Below, piece by piece: positions 27,789-36,266 of a stretch of 64,000 nt of DNA. Below the pieces are notes generated by a model. The model was not told where the DNA came from. It was given only the letters and a program-made list of their open reading frames with translations, and made no database searches. A program made the position numbers and the translations under genes. Numbering within the stretch: the first letter of the stretch is position 1; every line of letters begins with the position of its first letter. Origin of the DNA: Catenuloplanes indicus (lineage in GTDB: Bacteria; Actinomycetota; Actinomycetes; Mycobacteriales; Micromonosporaceae); the NCBI RefSeq assembly GCF_030813715.1, contig NZ_JAUSUZ010000001.1, forward strand, positions 3,844,001 to 3,908,000, in the 5' to 3' direction.

Positions 27789-30455
27789 ATGTACGCGTAT
27801 GACCGGGAATCCGCCGTCCTCGTCGGCCGCACCGCGGAGAGCCGGCGCGTCGCCGCGCTGCTCGACGGCGCTCGGGCCGGCCGGGGCGGCGCGCTCGTGC
27901 TGACCGGCGAGGCGGGGATCGGCAAGACCGCGCTGCTCGACCAGGCCGCGGAGACCGCCGGCGGTTTCCGGGTGGCGCGCGCGTCCGGCTCGGAGTTCGA
28001 GCAGGAACTGCCGTTCGCCGGGCTGCACCAGCTGTGCGTGCCGATCCTCGACTCGCTGGACGTCGTCCCGGAGCCGCACCGCGAGGCGCTCCGCGTCGCG
28101 TTCGGCCTGGCCACCGGCGTACCCGACCTGCTGCGCACCGGCCTGGCCGCGCTGGAGCTGGCGACCGCCGCGGCGCGGGACACGCCACTGCTGCTGGTGG
28201 TGGACGACGCGCAGTGGCTCGACCCGGCCTCCACCCGGACGCTCGCGTTCCTCGCCCGCCGGGTCGGCGCCGACCCGGTCGCGGTGCTGATCGCGGCTCG
28301 TACCCCCGGCTCACCCGGCGAACTGGGCACGCTGCCCGCGCTGGCCGTCGAGGGGATCGGCGACGACAGCGCCGGTGAGCTGCTGACGCTGCGCAGCCCG
28401 CTGCCGCTGGACGAACGCGTCCGTGACCGGCTCGTCGCCGAGGCGAACGGCAACCCGCTGGCGCTGCTCGAACTGCCCCGGGCCGGCGGGTTCGCGCCGC
28501 CCTCGACGTCCTCGGTGCCGACGCTGATCGAGCGCGGCTTCCAGGCCCGGCTGGCCGCGCTGCCGGAGGACACGCGGCTGCTGCTCACGGTCGCGAGCGC
28601 GGACCCGACCGGCGACCCCGGCCTGCTCTGGCCGGCCGCCCGTACCCTCGGCATCGACGTGCCCCGGGCCGGCGCGGAAGCGGCCGCGACCGGGCTCGCC
28701 GAGTTCGGCACCCGGGTCCGGTTCTGTCATCCGCTGGCGCGGTCGGCCGTCTACCGCGCCGCACCGGTCGCGGCGGTCCGCGCGGCGCACGGCGCGCTGG
28801 CCGAGGCCACCGACCCGGTCGTGGCGGCGGACCGCCGGGCCTGGCACCGCGCGCAGGCCTGCGGCGGCCCGGACGACGACGTCGCCGACGAGCTGGAACG
28901 ATCCGCCTCCCGAGCGCAGGCCCGCGGCGGTGTGGCGGCGGCCGCGGTGTTCCTGGAACGCGCCGCCGCGCTGACGCTGAACACCGAGCGGCGGATCGCC
29001 CGCACGCTGGACGCGGCGCAGGCCCACATCGACGCGGGCGGCACCGACGTAGCCGCGGACCTGCTCGGCACCATCGACACCGCCGTGCTCGACGAGCAGC
29101 GCCTGGCCCGCGTCGACGTGCTGCGGGGGCGAATCGCGTTCATGCGGTCCGACGACGACTCCGGCCCGGCGCTGATGGTGCGCGCGGCCCACCGGCTCGC
29201 CGCCACCGACCCGGACCGGGCCCGGGAATGCTTCCTGGACGCGGTCGAGATGGGCCTGGTCGTCGGCCGCGCCGGTGGCCTGATCGAGAAAATCATGGCC
29301 ACGGTACGGGCGGAGGCCCCGCCACCGACGTCACCTGACGTGCTGGACGCGCTGGTCGTGCTGGCCACCGAGGGCCACTACGCGGCTGTTCCGCTGCTGC
29401 GCACCGCGCTCGCCACCCCGCTGTGGAGCCACCGGCCCGCGCTCGCCTCGATGATCGCCGGCGAGATCTACGACCTGAACACGCTCGCCGCGCTCGCCGA
29501 GTGGCTGGTCGGCACCGGCCGGGAGACCGGCTCACCAGCGCTGCTACGGCTCGGGCTCGGGCAAACCGTCGTCCACGCCACGCTCACCGGCGACATCGGT
29601 CAGGCGCTCGCCGCCACCGCCGAGGAGGAGGCGGTCGCCGAGGCCACCGGCGGCGCCCCGCTGCTCTACCACCGGCTGCACCTGGCCGCGCACCGCGGCC
29701 GCCGCGACGAGGCACTCTCGCTGATCGAGACGGCCACCCGGGGGCCCGCGCACGTCACCAACGTCAACTGGGCCACCGCACTGCTCCACAACGGACTGGC
29801 CGACTACCCCGCCGCGCTGGCCGCGGCCCGGCGCGCGGCCGAGGACGGCGAACTCTTCCTCAGCGGCGCCGTGCTGCCCGAGCTGATCGAGGCCGCGGTC
29901 CGGTGCGACGAGCACGACCTGGCGGCCCGCGGCCTGGACGCGCTGACCGTCCGCGCGGAGGCCATCGGCACGCCGTCCGCGCTCGGCCTCGCCGCGTCCG
30001 CCCGTGGCCTGCTGACCGGCGTCGAGGACCACCACGTGGAGGCCGTCGGCCTGCTCGCCACCAGCCCGCTCGTCCCGTACCGGGCCCGCGCCCACCTGCT
30101 CTACGGCGAATGGCTCCGGCGCCGCAACCGACGCCGCGACTGTCTGACCCACCTGCGTACCGCCCACGAACTGTTCACCACCACCGGCGCCGACGCGTTC
30201 GCCCGCCGCGCCGCCACCGAGCTTCGCGCCACCGGCGAACGCGCCGTGACCCGCGCCACCGGCCCCGCCCACGAGACGCTGACCATGCAGGAGATCGCGG
30301 TCGCCCGCCTGGTCGCCGCCGGCGCGATGTCCAAGGACGTCGCGGTCCAGCTCTTCATCAGCAAACGCACCGTCGACGCCCACCTCCGCACCATCTTCCG
30401 CAAACTCGGCATCACCTCCCGCGCCCAACTCCGCAACCACCCCGACCTCGCCTGA
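27789..30455 (+). CDS. LuxR-family regulator with AAA/STAND ATPase (LAL type)
   Basis: 888 residues, the usual size of large ATP-binding LuxR (LAL) regulators. Walker A TGEAGIGKTALL (~38-48), Walker B LLLVVDDAQWLD (~135-146), a long TPR-like helical middle (~330-790), and a C-terminal LuxR helix-turn-helix: LTMQEIAVARLVAAGAMSKD and ISKRTVDAHLRTIFRKLGI. The start is the ATG at 27789; the frame stays open upstream but without family similarity. These proteins activate catabolic or secondary-metabolism operons on inducer and ATP binding. The target is unknown; the oxidoreductase pair upstream is a candidate. Confidence 0.92.
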   Translation: MYAYDRESAVLVGRTAESRRVAALLDGARAGRGGALVLTGEAGIGKTALLDQAAETAGGFRVARASGSEFEQELPFAGLHQLCVPILDSLDVVPEPHREALRVAFGLATGVPDLLRTGLAALELATAAARDTPLLLVVDDAQWLDPASTRTLAFLARRVGADPVAVLIAARTPGSPGELGTLPALAVEGIGDDSAGELLTLRSPLPLDERVRDRLVAEANGNPLALLELPRAGGFAPPSTSSVPTLIERGFQARLAALPEDTRLLLTVASADPTGDPGLLWPAARTLGIDVPRAGAEAAATGLAEFGTRVRFCHPLARSAVYRAAPVAAVRAAHGALAEATDPVVAADRRAWHRAQACGGPDDDVADELERSASRAQARGGVAAAAVFLERAAALTLNTERRIARTLDAAQAHIDAGGTDVAADLLGTIDTAVLDEQRLARVDVLRGRIAFMRSDDDSGPALMVRAAHRLAATDPDRARECFLDAVEMGLVVGRAGGLIEKIMATVRAEAPPPTSPDVLDALVVLATEGHYAAVPLLRTALATPLWSHRPALASMIAGEIYDLNTLAALAEWLVGTGRETGSPALLRLGLGQTVVHATLTGDIGQALAATAEEEAVAEATGGAPLLYHRLHLAAHRGRRDEALSLIETATRGPAHVTNVNWATALLHNGLADYPAALAAARRAAEDGELFLSGAVLPELIEAAVRCDEHDLAARGLDALTVRAEAIGTPSALGLAASARGLLTGVEDHHVEAVGLLATSPLVPYRARAHLLYGEWLRRRNRRRDCLTHLRTAHELFTTTGADAFARRAATELRATGERAVTRATGPAHETLTMQEIAVARLVAAGAMSKDVAVQLFISKRTVDAHLRTIFRKLGITSRAQLRNHPDLA

Positions 30456-30516
30456 CCCGGACGGGCGGTGGTGTTGCACCATCAGTAGCGCCGATCACGA
30501 ACCATGGGGGGTAAGA

Positions 30517-31482
30517 ATGGCGCGGCCCAGGGGTCCGGGTGGTGGTCACGGCGACGCCGACACGACCACGACGACGGACGGAGACGGCGTATCCTCGTCG
30601 CCGTCCACCCGGCGGCAGCCGACCTCCACCAGCGTCCGCAGCGTCTCCGAGGGCCACACCGTCGCGGCGGAGCACGCCGTCCGGGGACGGCCGAAAGCAG
30701 GGCCGGGCGGTGGGTCCGATCCCGGCTCTGCCGGTTCTCCCACGTCTCCGGCCTCACCCACGTCCCCGGCGTCTCCTGCTTCTCCCGCGTCTCCGGCCTC
30801 ACCGGCGTCCCCCGCCACTCCGTCGTCGCCGGCCTCGCCGGAACCCGGCGGTGGCGGTTCCGGCGGGAACGGGCCCGGTGGCGGCGGTGGGGACGACGGC
30901 AACAACGGCGGCGGAAACGACGACCGTGGCAACGAAGGCGATGATCCCGACGACAGCGGTGATGGCGACGACGACGCCGATGACACCAACGGTGGCGATA
31001 CCGGCGACGCCATCACGCAGCCGACCGGTGAGCCGGGCGGGACGCCGACCGGACCGCGCACCACGATCCCCGCGGACGCGAGCGAGCGGAACCGCACCGA
31101 CCTGGAACTGGAGAACGCGCAGGCCGACGCCTACGCGAACCAGGGGTACCGGACACACCAGAATCCGACACCGCAGGAGATCGCCCAGGCCGCCCAGGCA
31201 CACGGCGACACGGTCCGCGCCGGCAAGAGGCCGGACTATCTCATCGAGGGCAAGGTTTTCGACGCCTACTCACCGACCGAGAACCGGAGCGAACGCAACA
31301 TCGCCAGCGCGGTCGAGAAGAAGGTCGACGCCGAGCAGACGCAGCGGGTCGCGCTCAATCTGACACGCTGGAACGGCAGCGTCGACGCCCTCCGCGACCA
31401 GTTCAGCCACTGGCCCATCGCCAGGCTGAAAGAGGTCAAGGGTCTCACCGGCGACGGCGACATCATCCAGATCTATCCCTAG
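30517..31482 (+). CDS. compact CdiA-type tRNase toxin with low-complexity N-terminus
   Basis: 321 residues from ATG with a G-rich ribosome site (GGGGGG, 8-13 bases upstream). Residues 1-70 are Thr/Ser-rich, ~70-110 are SPASP repeats, ~110-190 Gly/Asp-rich. None looks like a signal peptide, a WXG100 domain or an RHS shell. From ~192 a nuclease tip begins: ENAQADAYANQGYRTHQNP, KRPDYLIEGKVFDAYSP (D240, E244, K246 as a compact D-x3-E-x-K), RNIASAVEKKVD, QRVALNL, and the ending GDGDIIQIYP. This layout matches the CdiA C-terminal tRNase toxins of contact-dependent inhibition. The SitI3-like gene 24 bases downstream is its likely antidote. How so small a toxin is exported is unclear. Confidence 0.82.
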   Translation: MARPRGPGGGHGDADTTTTTDGDGVSSSPSTRRQPTSTSVRSVSEGHTVAAEHAVRGRPKAGPGGGSDPGSAGSPTSPASPTSPASPASPASPASPASPATPSSPASPEPGGGGSGGNGPGGGGGDDGNNGGGNDDRGNEGDDPDDSGDGDDDADDTNGGDTGDAITQPTGEPGGTPTGPRTTIPADASERNRTDLELENAQADAYANQGYRTHQNPTPQEIAQAAQAHGDTVRAGKRPDYLIEGKVFDAYSPTENRSERNIASAVEKKVDAEQTQRVALNLTRWNGSVDALRDQFSHWPIARLKEVKGLTGDGDIIQIYP

Positions 31483-31506
31483 CAGCGACGACGGAGCACA
31501 CTACCG

Positions 31507-31956
31507 ATGGCGATCCAGTACACCCTGACCCTGGCCGCGGCGCTTTCCGTGGCGGAGCTGGCGGCGCGGGCGATGCCGGAGCCGGCCCACCGGCCGATTG
31601 GGCGGGACGGTCTGGCGACGGCGGACCTGTATGACAGCCACGGCTTCGCGCTGACCGTGCTGACCGGGAAGACGAACGGTTATGTCGAGGCCGACTCGGA
31701 CCTGGGCGTCTTCGAGTGGGAGCCGGCGGACTACTCGCTGGTGATGTTCGACCTGGGGAAGGCGGACCGGCTCGCGCGTCCCCTGGCCGCGATGCTCACC
31801 GTCGTACGGCGGGTGCTGGACAGTGGGGACGAGGACGCGGTCCTGGTCGAGAACGACGATGTACTGCTGTTCAAGCGGTTCGGTGGCGTGCTGGTCAAGC
31901 ACGGGCGGCCGGGCTTCTGGGGGCACTACCCGGGCCTTGACGAACTGATCCGCTGA
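31507..31956 (+). CDS. SitI3-like immunity protein
   Basis: 149 residues, cytoplasmic. MAIQYTLTLAAALSVAELAARA, GLATADLYDSHGFALTVLTG, FEWEPADYSLVMFDL, LTVVRRVLDSGDEDAVLV and DVLLFKRFGGVLVKH match my memory of the SitI3 family, named for the immunity protein of the Myxococcus xanthus Sit toxin-exchange system. The gene starts 24 bases after the tRNase toxin stop in the same direction, the standard toxin-then-immunity order. Family name from recall; immunity function is inferred from position. Confidence 0.78.
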   Translation: MAIQYTLTLAAALSVAELAARAMPEPAHRPIGRDGLATADLYDSHGFALTVLTGKTNGYVEADSDLGVFEWEPADYSLVMFDLGKADRLARPLAAMLTVVRRVLDSGDEDAVLVENDDVLLFKRFGGVLVKHGRPGFWGHYPGLDELIR

Positions 31957-32080
31957 GTGGGCCGGCACTCGATCCGGGGGCCTTCGGCAGGGCCGGTGGC
32001 GTGGCGGCGGGTGGGGGCATATCGTAGGCGTGGGTCAAGCCGCGTGCCCGTCATGTTCCATCGACGGGAGAGGTGCGTCC

Positions 32081-32494
32081 ATGACCGACTCGCGCACGGA
32101 CCATTCGCCCAAATCCGGCTCATCGGCCGGTGCGGTCACCACGGCGACGGTCACCGGCTTCAACGGTGCCGTCATAGCGACCGTCTCGCGGAGCCTGGAG
32201 CACGCCGACGGCCGTACGCCGTTGGCCGTAGTGTCCGTGCACGGTGACGTGGACCGGGACACCGCGCCCCTGGTCGAACGGACCCTGCTGCGGGCGATCG
32301 ACGAGCATCCGGTCACCTGGCTGGACGTACGGCAGGTCGGCTTCTTCGGGGCCGCGGGCGTACACGTGCTGGTCCGGGCACACCAGCGCGCCGCCGCGCT
32401 CGGGCGCACATTCGAGCTGCGCGGGGTGCACGGCATCACCGAGCAGGTGCTGACCATCGCCGGCCTGGACCACATGATCGCGGCGATCCGGTGA
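32081..32494 (+). CDS. STAS-domain anti-sigma factor antagonist
   Basis: 137 residues from ATG with GGGAGAGG about eight bases upstream. STAS fold: LAVVSVHGDVDRDTAPLVERTLLRAI, then VTWLDVRQVGFFGAAGVHVLVRAHQ, where the Phe-Gly-Ala stretch replaces the phosphorylatable Ser of the canonical D-S-[ST]-G. So regulation by serine phosphorylation may be lost. A ~40-residue N-terminal extension precedes the domain. It belongs to a partner-switching cluster with the GAF-ANTAR gene (32852) and the HATPase gene (33831). Its stop overlaps the start of a broken ANTAR-like gene by 4 bases. Confidence 0.86.
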   Translation: MTDSRTDHSPKSGSSAGAVTTATVTGFNGAVIATVSRSLEHADGRTPLAVVSVHGDVDRDTAPLVERTLLRAIDEHPVTWLDVRQVGFFGAAGVHVLVRAHQRAAALGRTFELRGVHGITEQVLTIAGLDHMIAAIR

Positions 32495-32873
32495 CGGAAC
32501 GGCCTCCCCGCGACCGTCTCGTCACGCTGGCCGGCCGCGCGGACGGCGGCACGCTCGTCGCGACCGACCTGGCCGACATCGCGGCGGTGACCGCGGTGCG
32601 CACCGTCTGCGAGACGGACGCGTCACCGGACCGGCCCCTCGACGAACCCGACACCGTGCAACGAACTCGTCGCCGGGCTGACCAGCGCGTTCGTGGCGCG
32701 GGCGCGGAGTCAGCGGGCGCTCGGCCTCCTGATGTCGACGACCGGCGGCGACGCGGACCGGGCGTTCGCACGGGTTGTACCGGCGTGCCGCCGAGACCGG
32801 GCCCGCGCTGGAACTCATCGACCGCACGCAGTCGCCAGTGGGACGGACCGGTCAGGAGCTGCGGGGCGCCTGA
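32491..32873 (+). pseudogene. frameshifted ANTAR-like regulator gene
   Basis: Begins at a GTG overlapping the STAS stop (GTGA). The first frame reads VTERPPRDRLVTLAGRADGG through DEPDT to about 32660. Similarity then continues in the +1-shifted frame (CNELVAGLTSAFVARARSQR, ALGLLMSTTGGDADRAFAR, about 32658-32772) and finally in a third frame (LYRRAAETGPALELIDRTQ...GQELRGA) to a TGA at 32871-32873. The middle pieces resemble the helical ANTAR RNA-binding domain (QA-LM...DADxAFxxL pattern). Two indels therefore break one gene of about 126 codons. A sequencing error is possible but two within 120 bases is less likely. The 3' end overlaps the convergent GAF-ANTAR gene by 22 bases. Confidence 0.6.
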
Positions 32874-33571
32874 GCGACCAGTGCGGCGGCCACGTCCCGC
32901 AGCTTGCGGTTGGTGTCCTGGGAGATCCTGGTCAGGATCCGGAACGCCTCGTCGGCGGTACACCGGCGGTCGGCCATGATGATGCCCTTCGCCTGCTCGA
33001 TCACCGCCCGATGCGCCATCGCGGCGCGCATCTGCTCGGCGAGCGTCGTGGTGGTGTCGTAGAGGTGCGCGTTGGCCAGCGCGACCGCCGCGTACTCCGC
33101 GAACGACTCGGCCAGCCGCACGGCCGGGTCGTCGAAGGCATCAGCCGTGGTGCTGTAGACGTTCAGCGCGCCGGTGACGGACTCCTGCACCGGCAGGCCG
33201 ATCGACAGCGAGCTGCCCGCCCCCAGTTCCACCGCCCGCGGCGTCCAGCGCGGCCAGCGCGTCTCCGTCGCGATCCGGGACAACAGCATCACGCCGGCCG
33301 TGCCGGCCGCTTCCAGGCAGGGGCCGCTGCCCAACTCGTACTGCGCCTGGTCCAGCCGCAGCGCCATGTCGCTGGTTAAGGCCGCGGTCTGCGGCTTCTG
33401 GCCCCGCACAAGGGTCACCGACACCTCGTCCGCGCCGGGGACGGCCCGCCGCGCCAGGTCGGCGATCATGTCCAGCACGCCGCGCAGATCGGTCTCACCC
33501 AGCTTGATCCGGGCGAGCCGCGCGAAGGCCGCCTCGGGGTCGATCGGGTCGCTGGTGGCCACGGCGTTCAC
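32852..33571 (-). CDS. GAF and ANTAR domain regulator
   Basis: 239 residues. GAF sensor domain (~20-165: VLDMIADLARRAVPGADEVSVTL, LRLDQAQYELGSGPCLEA, SLSIGLPVQESVTGALNVY) and a C-terminal ANTAR domain (~175-232: QMRAAMAHRAVIEQAKGIIM, CTADEAFRILTRISQDTNRKL). ANTAR domains bind paired hairpins in nascent RNA to prevent termination. GAF-ANTAR proteins are abundant in actinomycetes and respond to light, redox or small ligands. It is cytoplasmic. It faces the broken ANTAR-like gene and is divergent from the HATPase gene. Confidence 0.92.
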   Translation of the reverse strand: MNAVATSDPIDPEAAFARLARIKLGETDLRGVLDMIADLARRAVPGADEVSVTLVRGQKPQTAALTSDMALRLDQAQYELGSGPCLEAAGTAGVMLLSRIATETRWPRWTPRAVELGAGSSLSIGLPVQESVTGALNVYSTTADAFDDPAVRLAESFAEYAAVALANAHLYDTTTTLAEQMRAAMAHRAVIEQAKGIIMADRRCTADEAFRILTRISQDTNRKLRDVAAALVAQAPRSS

Positions 33572-33830
33572 GTCCTCGCGTCGAGAACCCGGCCGACACG
33601 ACGCGGTCGACGGCCAAGCGGATCACTGCGGGCCCTCACCGTCGGTGAAACCCGGGACCGCGCCGCTGTTTGACGCCGACTCGCCGATGCCATGGGGCAT
33701 CCGCCACAGATTGGTGCAGTCTACCGCCGCTCACCTCCGCAACGCGCGGCCCAACGGTGCTCCAGCCGGTTTGTGCCCGGCTCCGGGCGGGTACCCGGCA
33801 CCCTCGGCGATGGAAGGTGCGCGGGTGGAC

Positions 33831-34256
33831 ATGTCGGAGGAGGACCCGGGACCGGAGGCGACGGAGCCCGACCGGGGTCCGGTTACCGTCGCCCAGGACC
33901 TGTTCCCTCTCCCCGGGGCATCGCTGGTCGCACGCGAGGTCGTGACCGAGGCCTGCATGCGCTGGGGGCTGCCGGACGCGGTCGCGCCGGCCTCGCTGAT
34001 CGTCAGCGAACTGGTCGCCAACGTGGTCGACCACGCGCACACGAGCATGACGCTGGAGATCGCCCTCCGCCCGGGCCGGCTCCTCATCTCGATGCGCGAC
34101 GGCAGCCGCGTCCCGCCGATGCTCCGGCGCGACACCACCGCGCCGTCCGCGCGCGGCCGGGGTCTGCTCCTGATCGAGGCGGTCAGCGCGGACTGGGGTT
34201 ACCGTCTCGACGCCGCCGGGAAGACCGTCTGGACGGCCCTGGAGATCATTACCTAG
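33831..34256 (+). CDS. anti-sigma-factor-type ATP-binding (HATPase_c) protein
   Basis: 141 residues from the ATG at 33831; ATG 33810 and GTG 33825 in the same frame are alternatives, and no start has an ideal ribosome site. RsbW/SpoIIAB-like single GHKL domain: SLIVSELVANVVDHAHTSM (N-box with E and N), LLISMRDGSRVPPML (G1, D-G variant) and APSARGRGLLLIEAVSADWGY (G2). Such proteins phosphorylate STAS antagonists or sequester sigma factors. With the STAS gene at 32081 it forms a plausible partner-switch pair. A hairpin terminator follows. Confidence 0.85.
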   Translation: MSEEDPGPEATEPDRGPVTVAQDLFPLPGASLVAREVVTEACMRWGLPDAVAPASLIVSELVANVVDHAHTSMTLEIALRPGRLLISMRDGSRVPPMLRRDTTAPSARGRGLLLIEAVSADWGYRLDAAGKTVWTALEIIT

Positions 34257-34274
34257 CCCGTACGGTAAAAAGGC

Positions 34275-34308
34275 GGCTCCGACCGGGATCTGTTTACCGG
34301 CCGGAGCC
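34275..34308 (+). terminator. hairpin terminator after HATPase gene
   Basis: Stem GGCTCCGACCGG with CCGGCCGGAGCC (one A-C mismatch) and a 10-base loop, starting 18 bases after the stop codon. Confidence 0.7.
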
Positions 34309-34409
34309 TTGGCCCCGACACCTGCGCGCCGGCGACGGAACCCACCCCGAAGAGTGCCCGGTCGACAGCCGGCGTGCCACTTCTGACATCGGACGAGCGC
34401 AAAAGAAAT

Positions 34410-34449
34410 GCCGACGGCGGCCCGCTGAACCAGTCGGGCCGCCGTCGGC
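34410..34449 (-). terminator. terminator of the cold-shock gene
   Basis: A perfect 15-base-pair stem (GCCGACGGCGGCCCG and its complement) with a 10-base loop. On the minus strand it is followed by a T-rich run (ATTTCTTTTGC), a classical intrinsic terminator nine bases after the cold-shock stop. Confidence 0.9.
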
Positions 34450-34458
34450 AGAATCAGA

Positions 34459-34662
34459 TCAGATGACGCGAATGTTCTCCGCCTGCGGGCCCTTCTGGCC
34501 CTGGGTGATGTCGAACTCCACCCGCTGGTTCTCCTCAAGGCTGCGGAAACCGCTAGCCGAGATCGCGGAGAAATGGGCGAACACGTCGGCGCCGCCACCC
34601 TCGGGGCTGATGAAGCCGAAACCCTTGTCGCCGTTGAACCACTTCACGATGCCTGTAGCCAT
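34459..34662 (-). CDS. cold-shock protein (CspA family)
   Basis: 67 residues. [31 protein letters not shown] and [15 protein letters not shown] are the RNP1/RNP2 motifs and core of a single cold-shock domain that binds single-stranded RNA and DNA as a chaperone. The ATG at 34662 has a GAAGGAAG ribosome site; the longer in-frame extension is untranslated leader. It is followed by an intrinsic terminator and preceded by a long AT-rich leader. Confidence 0.96.
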   Translation of the reverse strand: MATGIVKWFNGDKGFGFISPEGGGADVFAHFSAISASGFRSLEENQRVEFDITQGQKGPQAENIRVI

Positions 34663-34870
34663 GTCTGCTTCCTTCGCAGGCTGTTGGAGACCGCACGGTG
34701 CGGACTCGCACGCCGCCGCGTTGATCACCCGCGTCGGAACCGACACGAAAAACGAAAAAGCGCCCGAATGAATCAGATAATCCACCAGGCGCCGAGAACG
34801 TCTACGGAAATCAAAACTGCAACGGCACCACCGTAGCACAGAAATTTGCGACTATCACAATCGGTAATTC
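34663..34870 (-). promoter_or_regulatory. long AT-rich leader/promoter region of the cold-shock gene
   Basis: About 200 bases upstream of the cold-shock start hold no gene. The stretch 34740-34870 is far more AT-rich than the surroundings (runs such as GAAAAACGAAAAAG on the plus strand). Cold-shock mRNAs often have long structured leaders that act as thermosensors, which would fit. No specific element was proven. Confidence 0.4.
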
Positions 34871-35036
34871 CGCGCCCTCTTCGCGGAGCGCCGATCGCAG
34901 GGCGCGTACGGTGGACGGTGACCGCTGGCGCCGCCACCCGGTCGCACGCCTCACCGGCCACGGTGGACCTCGTCCTCGCCCTTCGTCCTCGGGCTGGGCC
35001 CCGCGCCCGCAGCGGTCCCGACGACGGGATGACTCC

Positions 35037-35780
35037 ATGCGATCACCGATGCTCTTCCGCGACCGCCCGGCCACGAACGAGTCCCTCCGCCAGGTGGTCA
35101 CGGCAGCCGGGCGCGCCCCCACGGCCGACGACTCGCAGCCGTGGCGCTGGCGGGTGAGCAACGGCCTGCTCGACCTGTTCGCGGATTACCAGCCGACACC
35201 GGCGGCGACCGATCCGGTACGCCGGCGTGCCGTGATCAGTTGCGGGGCGGCGCTGCACCACGCCCGGCTGACGCTGGCCGCGCAGGGCTGGCGCGTGACG
35301 GTGACCCGGCGGCCGGACGACGTCGACCCGTCGCACCTGGCCCGCCTGCACATCGACGGGTCCGCACCGGTGAGCCCGGACACCGCCCGTCTGGCCCGCG
35401 CCATCGGGCAGCGCGCGCCGGACGCGCCGTCGGCATCCGGCGTGCCGCTCGACCCCGCGCACCTGCGGGCCGTCGTCACCGCGTTCGAGGCACAGCGGGT
35501 CAGCGCCGCGATACTCGCCTCGGACCGGATCGGCTCCGGCGAGCCGGACGGGACCTTCGCGGTGCTGCACGGCCCGCACGACCGTGATCTCGACTGGCTG
35601 CACGCCGGCGAGGCACTGTCCGCGGGTTCGCTGGTCGCCGCCGGGCTCGGCGTGTCGGTCCGGCCGCTCGGGCACGACCAGCAGGAGGCGCTACGGCCCA
35701 CGGTCCCCGGCCGCCCGTACCTGGCGATCCGGTTGAGTGCTCGCCCGACCGGGACGGTGACGGCGCTTGACCGCGGCTGA
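35037..35780 (+). CDS. Acg-type nitroreductase-fold protein
   Basis: 247 residues from ATG at 35037; the frame is open upstream without similarity. ESLRQVVTAAGRAPTADDSQPWRWRV is the FMN-binding N-terminal motif of nitroreductases. RRRAVISCGAALHHARLTLAAQGW, FAVLHGPHDRDLDWLHAGEALS and LVAAGLGVSVRPL match the actinobacterial Acg/Rv3131 branch, whose mycobacterial members belong to the dormancy (DosR) response. It is shorter than the ~330-residue mycobacterial proteins. It is followed by LapA, DUF5994, lipid kinase and baeRF genes on the same strand, which resembles a stress cluster. Flavin sequestration is one proposed role of the family. Confidence 0.8.
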   Translation: MRSPMLFRDRPATNESLRQVVTAAGRAPTADDSQPWRWRVSNGLLDLFADYQPTPAATDPVRRRAVISCGAALHHARLTLAAQGWRVTVTRRPDDVDPSHLARLHIDGSAPVSPDTARLARAIGQRAPDAPSASGVPLDPAHLRAVVTAFEAQRVSAAILASDRIGSGEPDGTFAVLHGPHDRDLDWLHAGEALSAGSLVAAGLGVSVRPLGHDQQEALRPTVPGRPYLAIRLSARPTGTVTALDRG

Positions 35781-35892
35781 CGGACCGCCCGGGCCGCGCG
35801 GCCCGAACAGGCGTAGCATGGAGCTGCCCGGAGCCGGCGCCGTCCACCATGAGACGTCGCCGACCGGCGAGCCCCGTGAGGGGGCGACCTAC

Positions 35893-36198
35893 ATGTCTTC
35901 CAGCACCGAGACCGGTCCGGCCGCCGACATCACCGCGCTTCCGCGGCACCGGGCGGCACCGGGCGACCGTACCGGCGCGATCTGGCTCGGCAGTTGGGTC
36001 GCCGCGTTGCTCCTCTTGGTGCTGATCATCTTCATGTGGCAGAACACCGTCCCGGTCGAGGTCAGCTTCCTGGCCTGGCAGGCAACGGTTCCGCTGGCAC
36101 TGGTGCTGCTCACCGCCGCCGTGGGCACCGCGATCCTGACTCTGGCGGTCGGCACCGCCCGCATCGCCCGACTACGCCGGCTCCACCGGAGTCGCTGA
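35893..36198 (+). CDS. LapA-domain small membrane protein
   Basis: 101 residues from ATG at 35893 with GAGGGGG eight bases upstream; an upstream in-frame extension is less likely. Two membrane helices (~29-50 and ~65-90) separated by NTVPVEVSFLAWQATVPLA, the LapA/DUF1049 signature. The C-terminal RLRRLHRSR is cytoplasmic. In Gram-negatives LapA aids lipopolysaccharide assembly; the actinobacterial homologues have no known job. It lies in the stress-type cluster between the Acg-like and DUF5994 genes. Confidence 0.85.
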   Translation: MSSSTETGPAADITALPRHRAAPGDRTGAIWLGSWVAALLLLVLIIFMWQNTVPVEVSFLAWQATVPLALVLLTAAVGTAILTLAVGTARIARLRRLHRSR

Positions 36199-36266
36199 CT
36201 TCTCCACCCCAATACACCGTCCGTCGCCGTGCGAACCGAGCCGGCGGCGGGCGGGAGGGACCTCTC

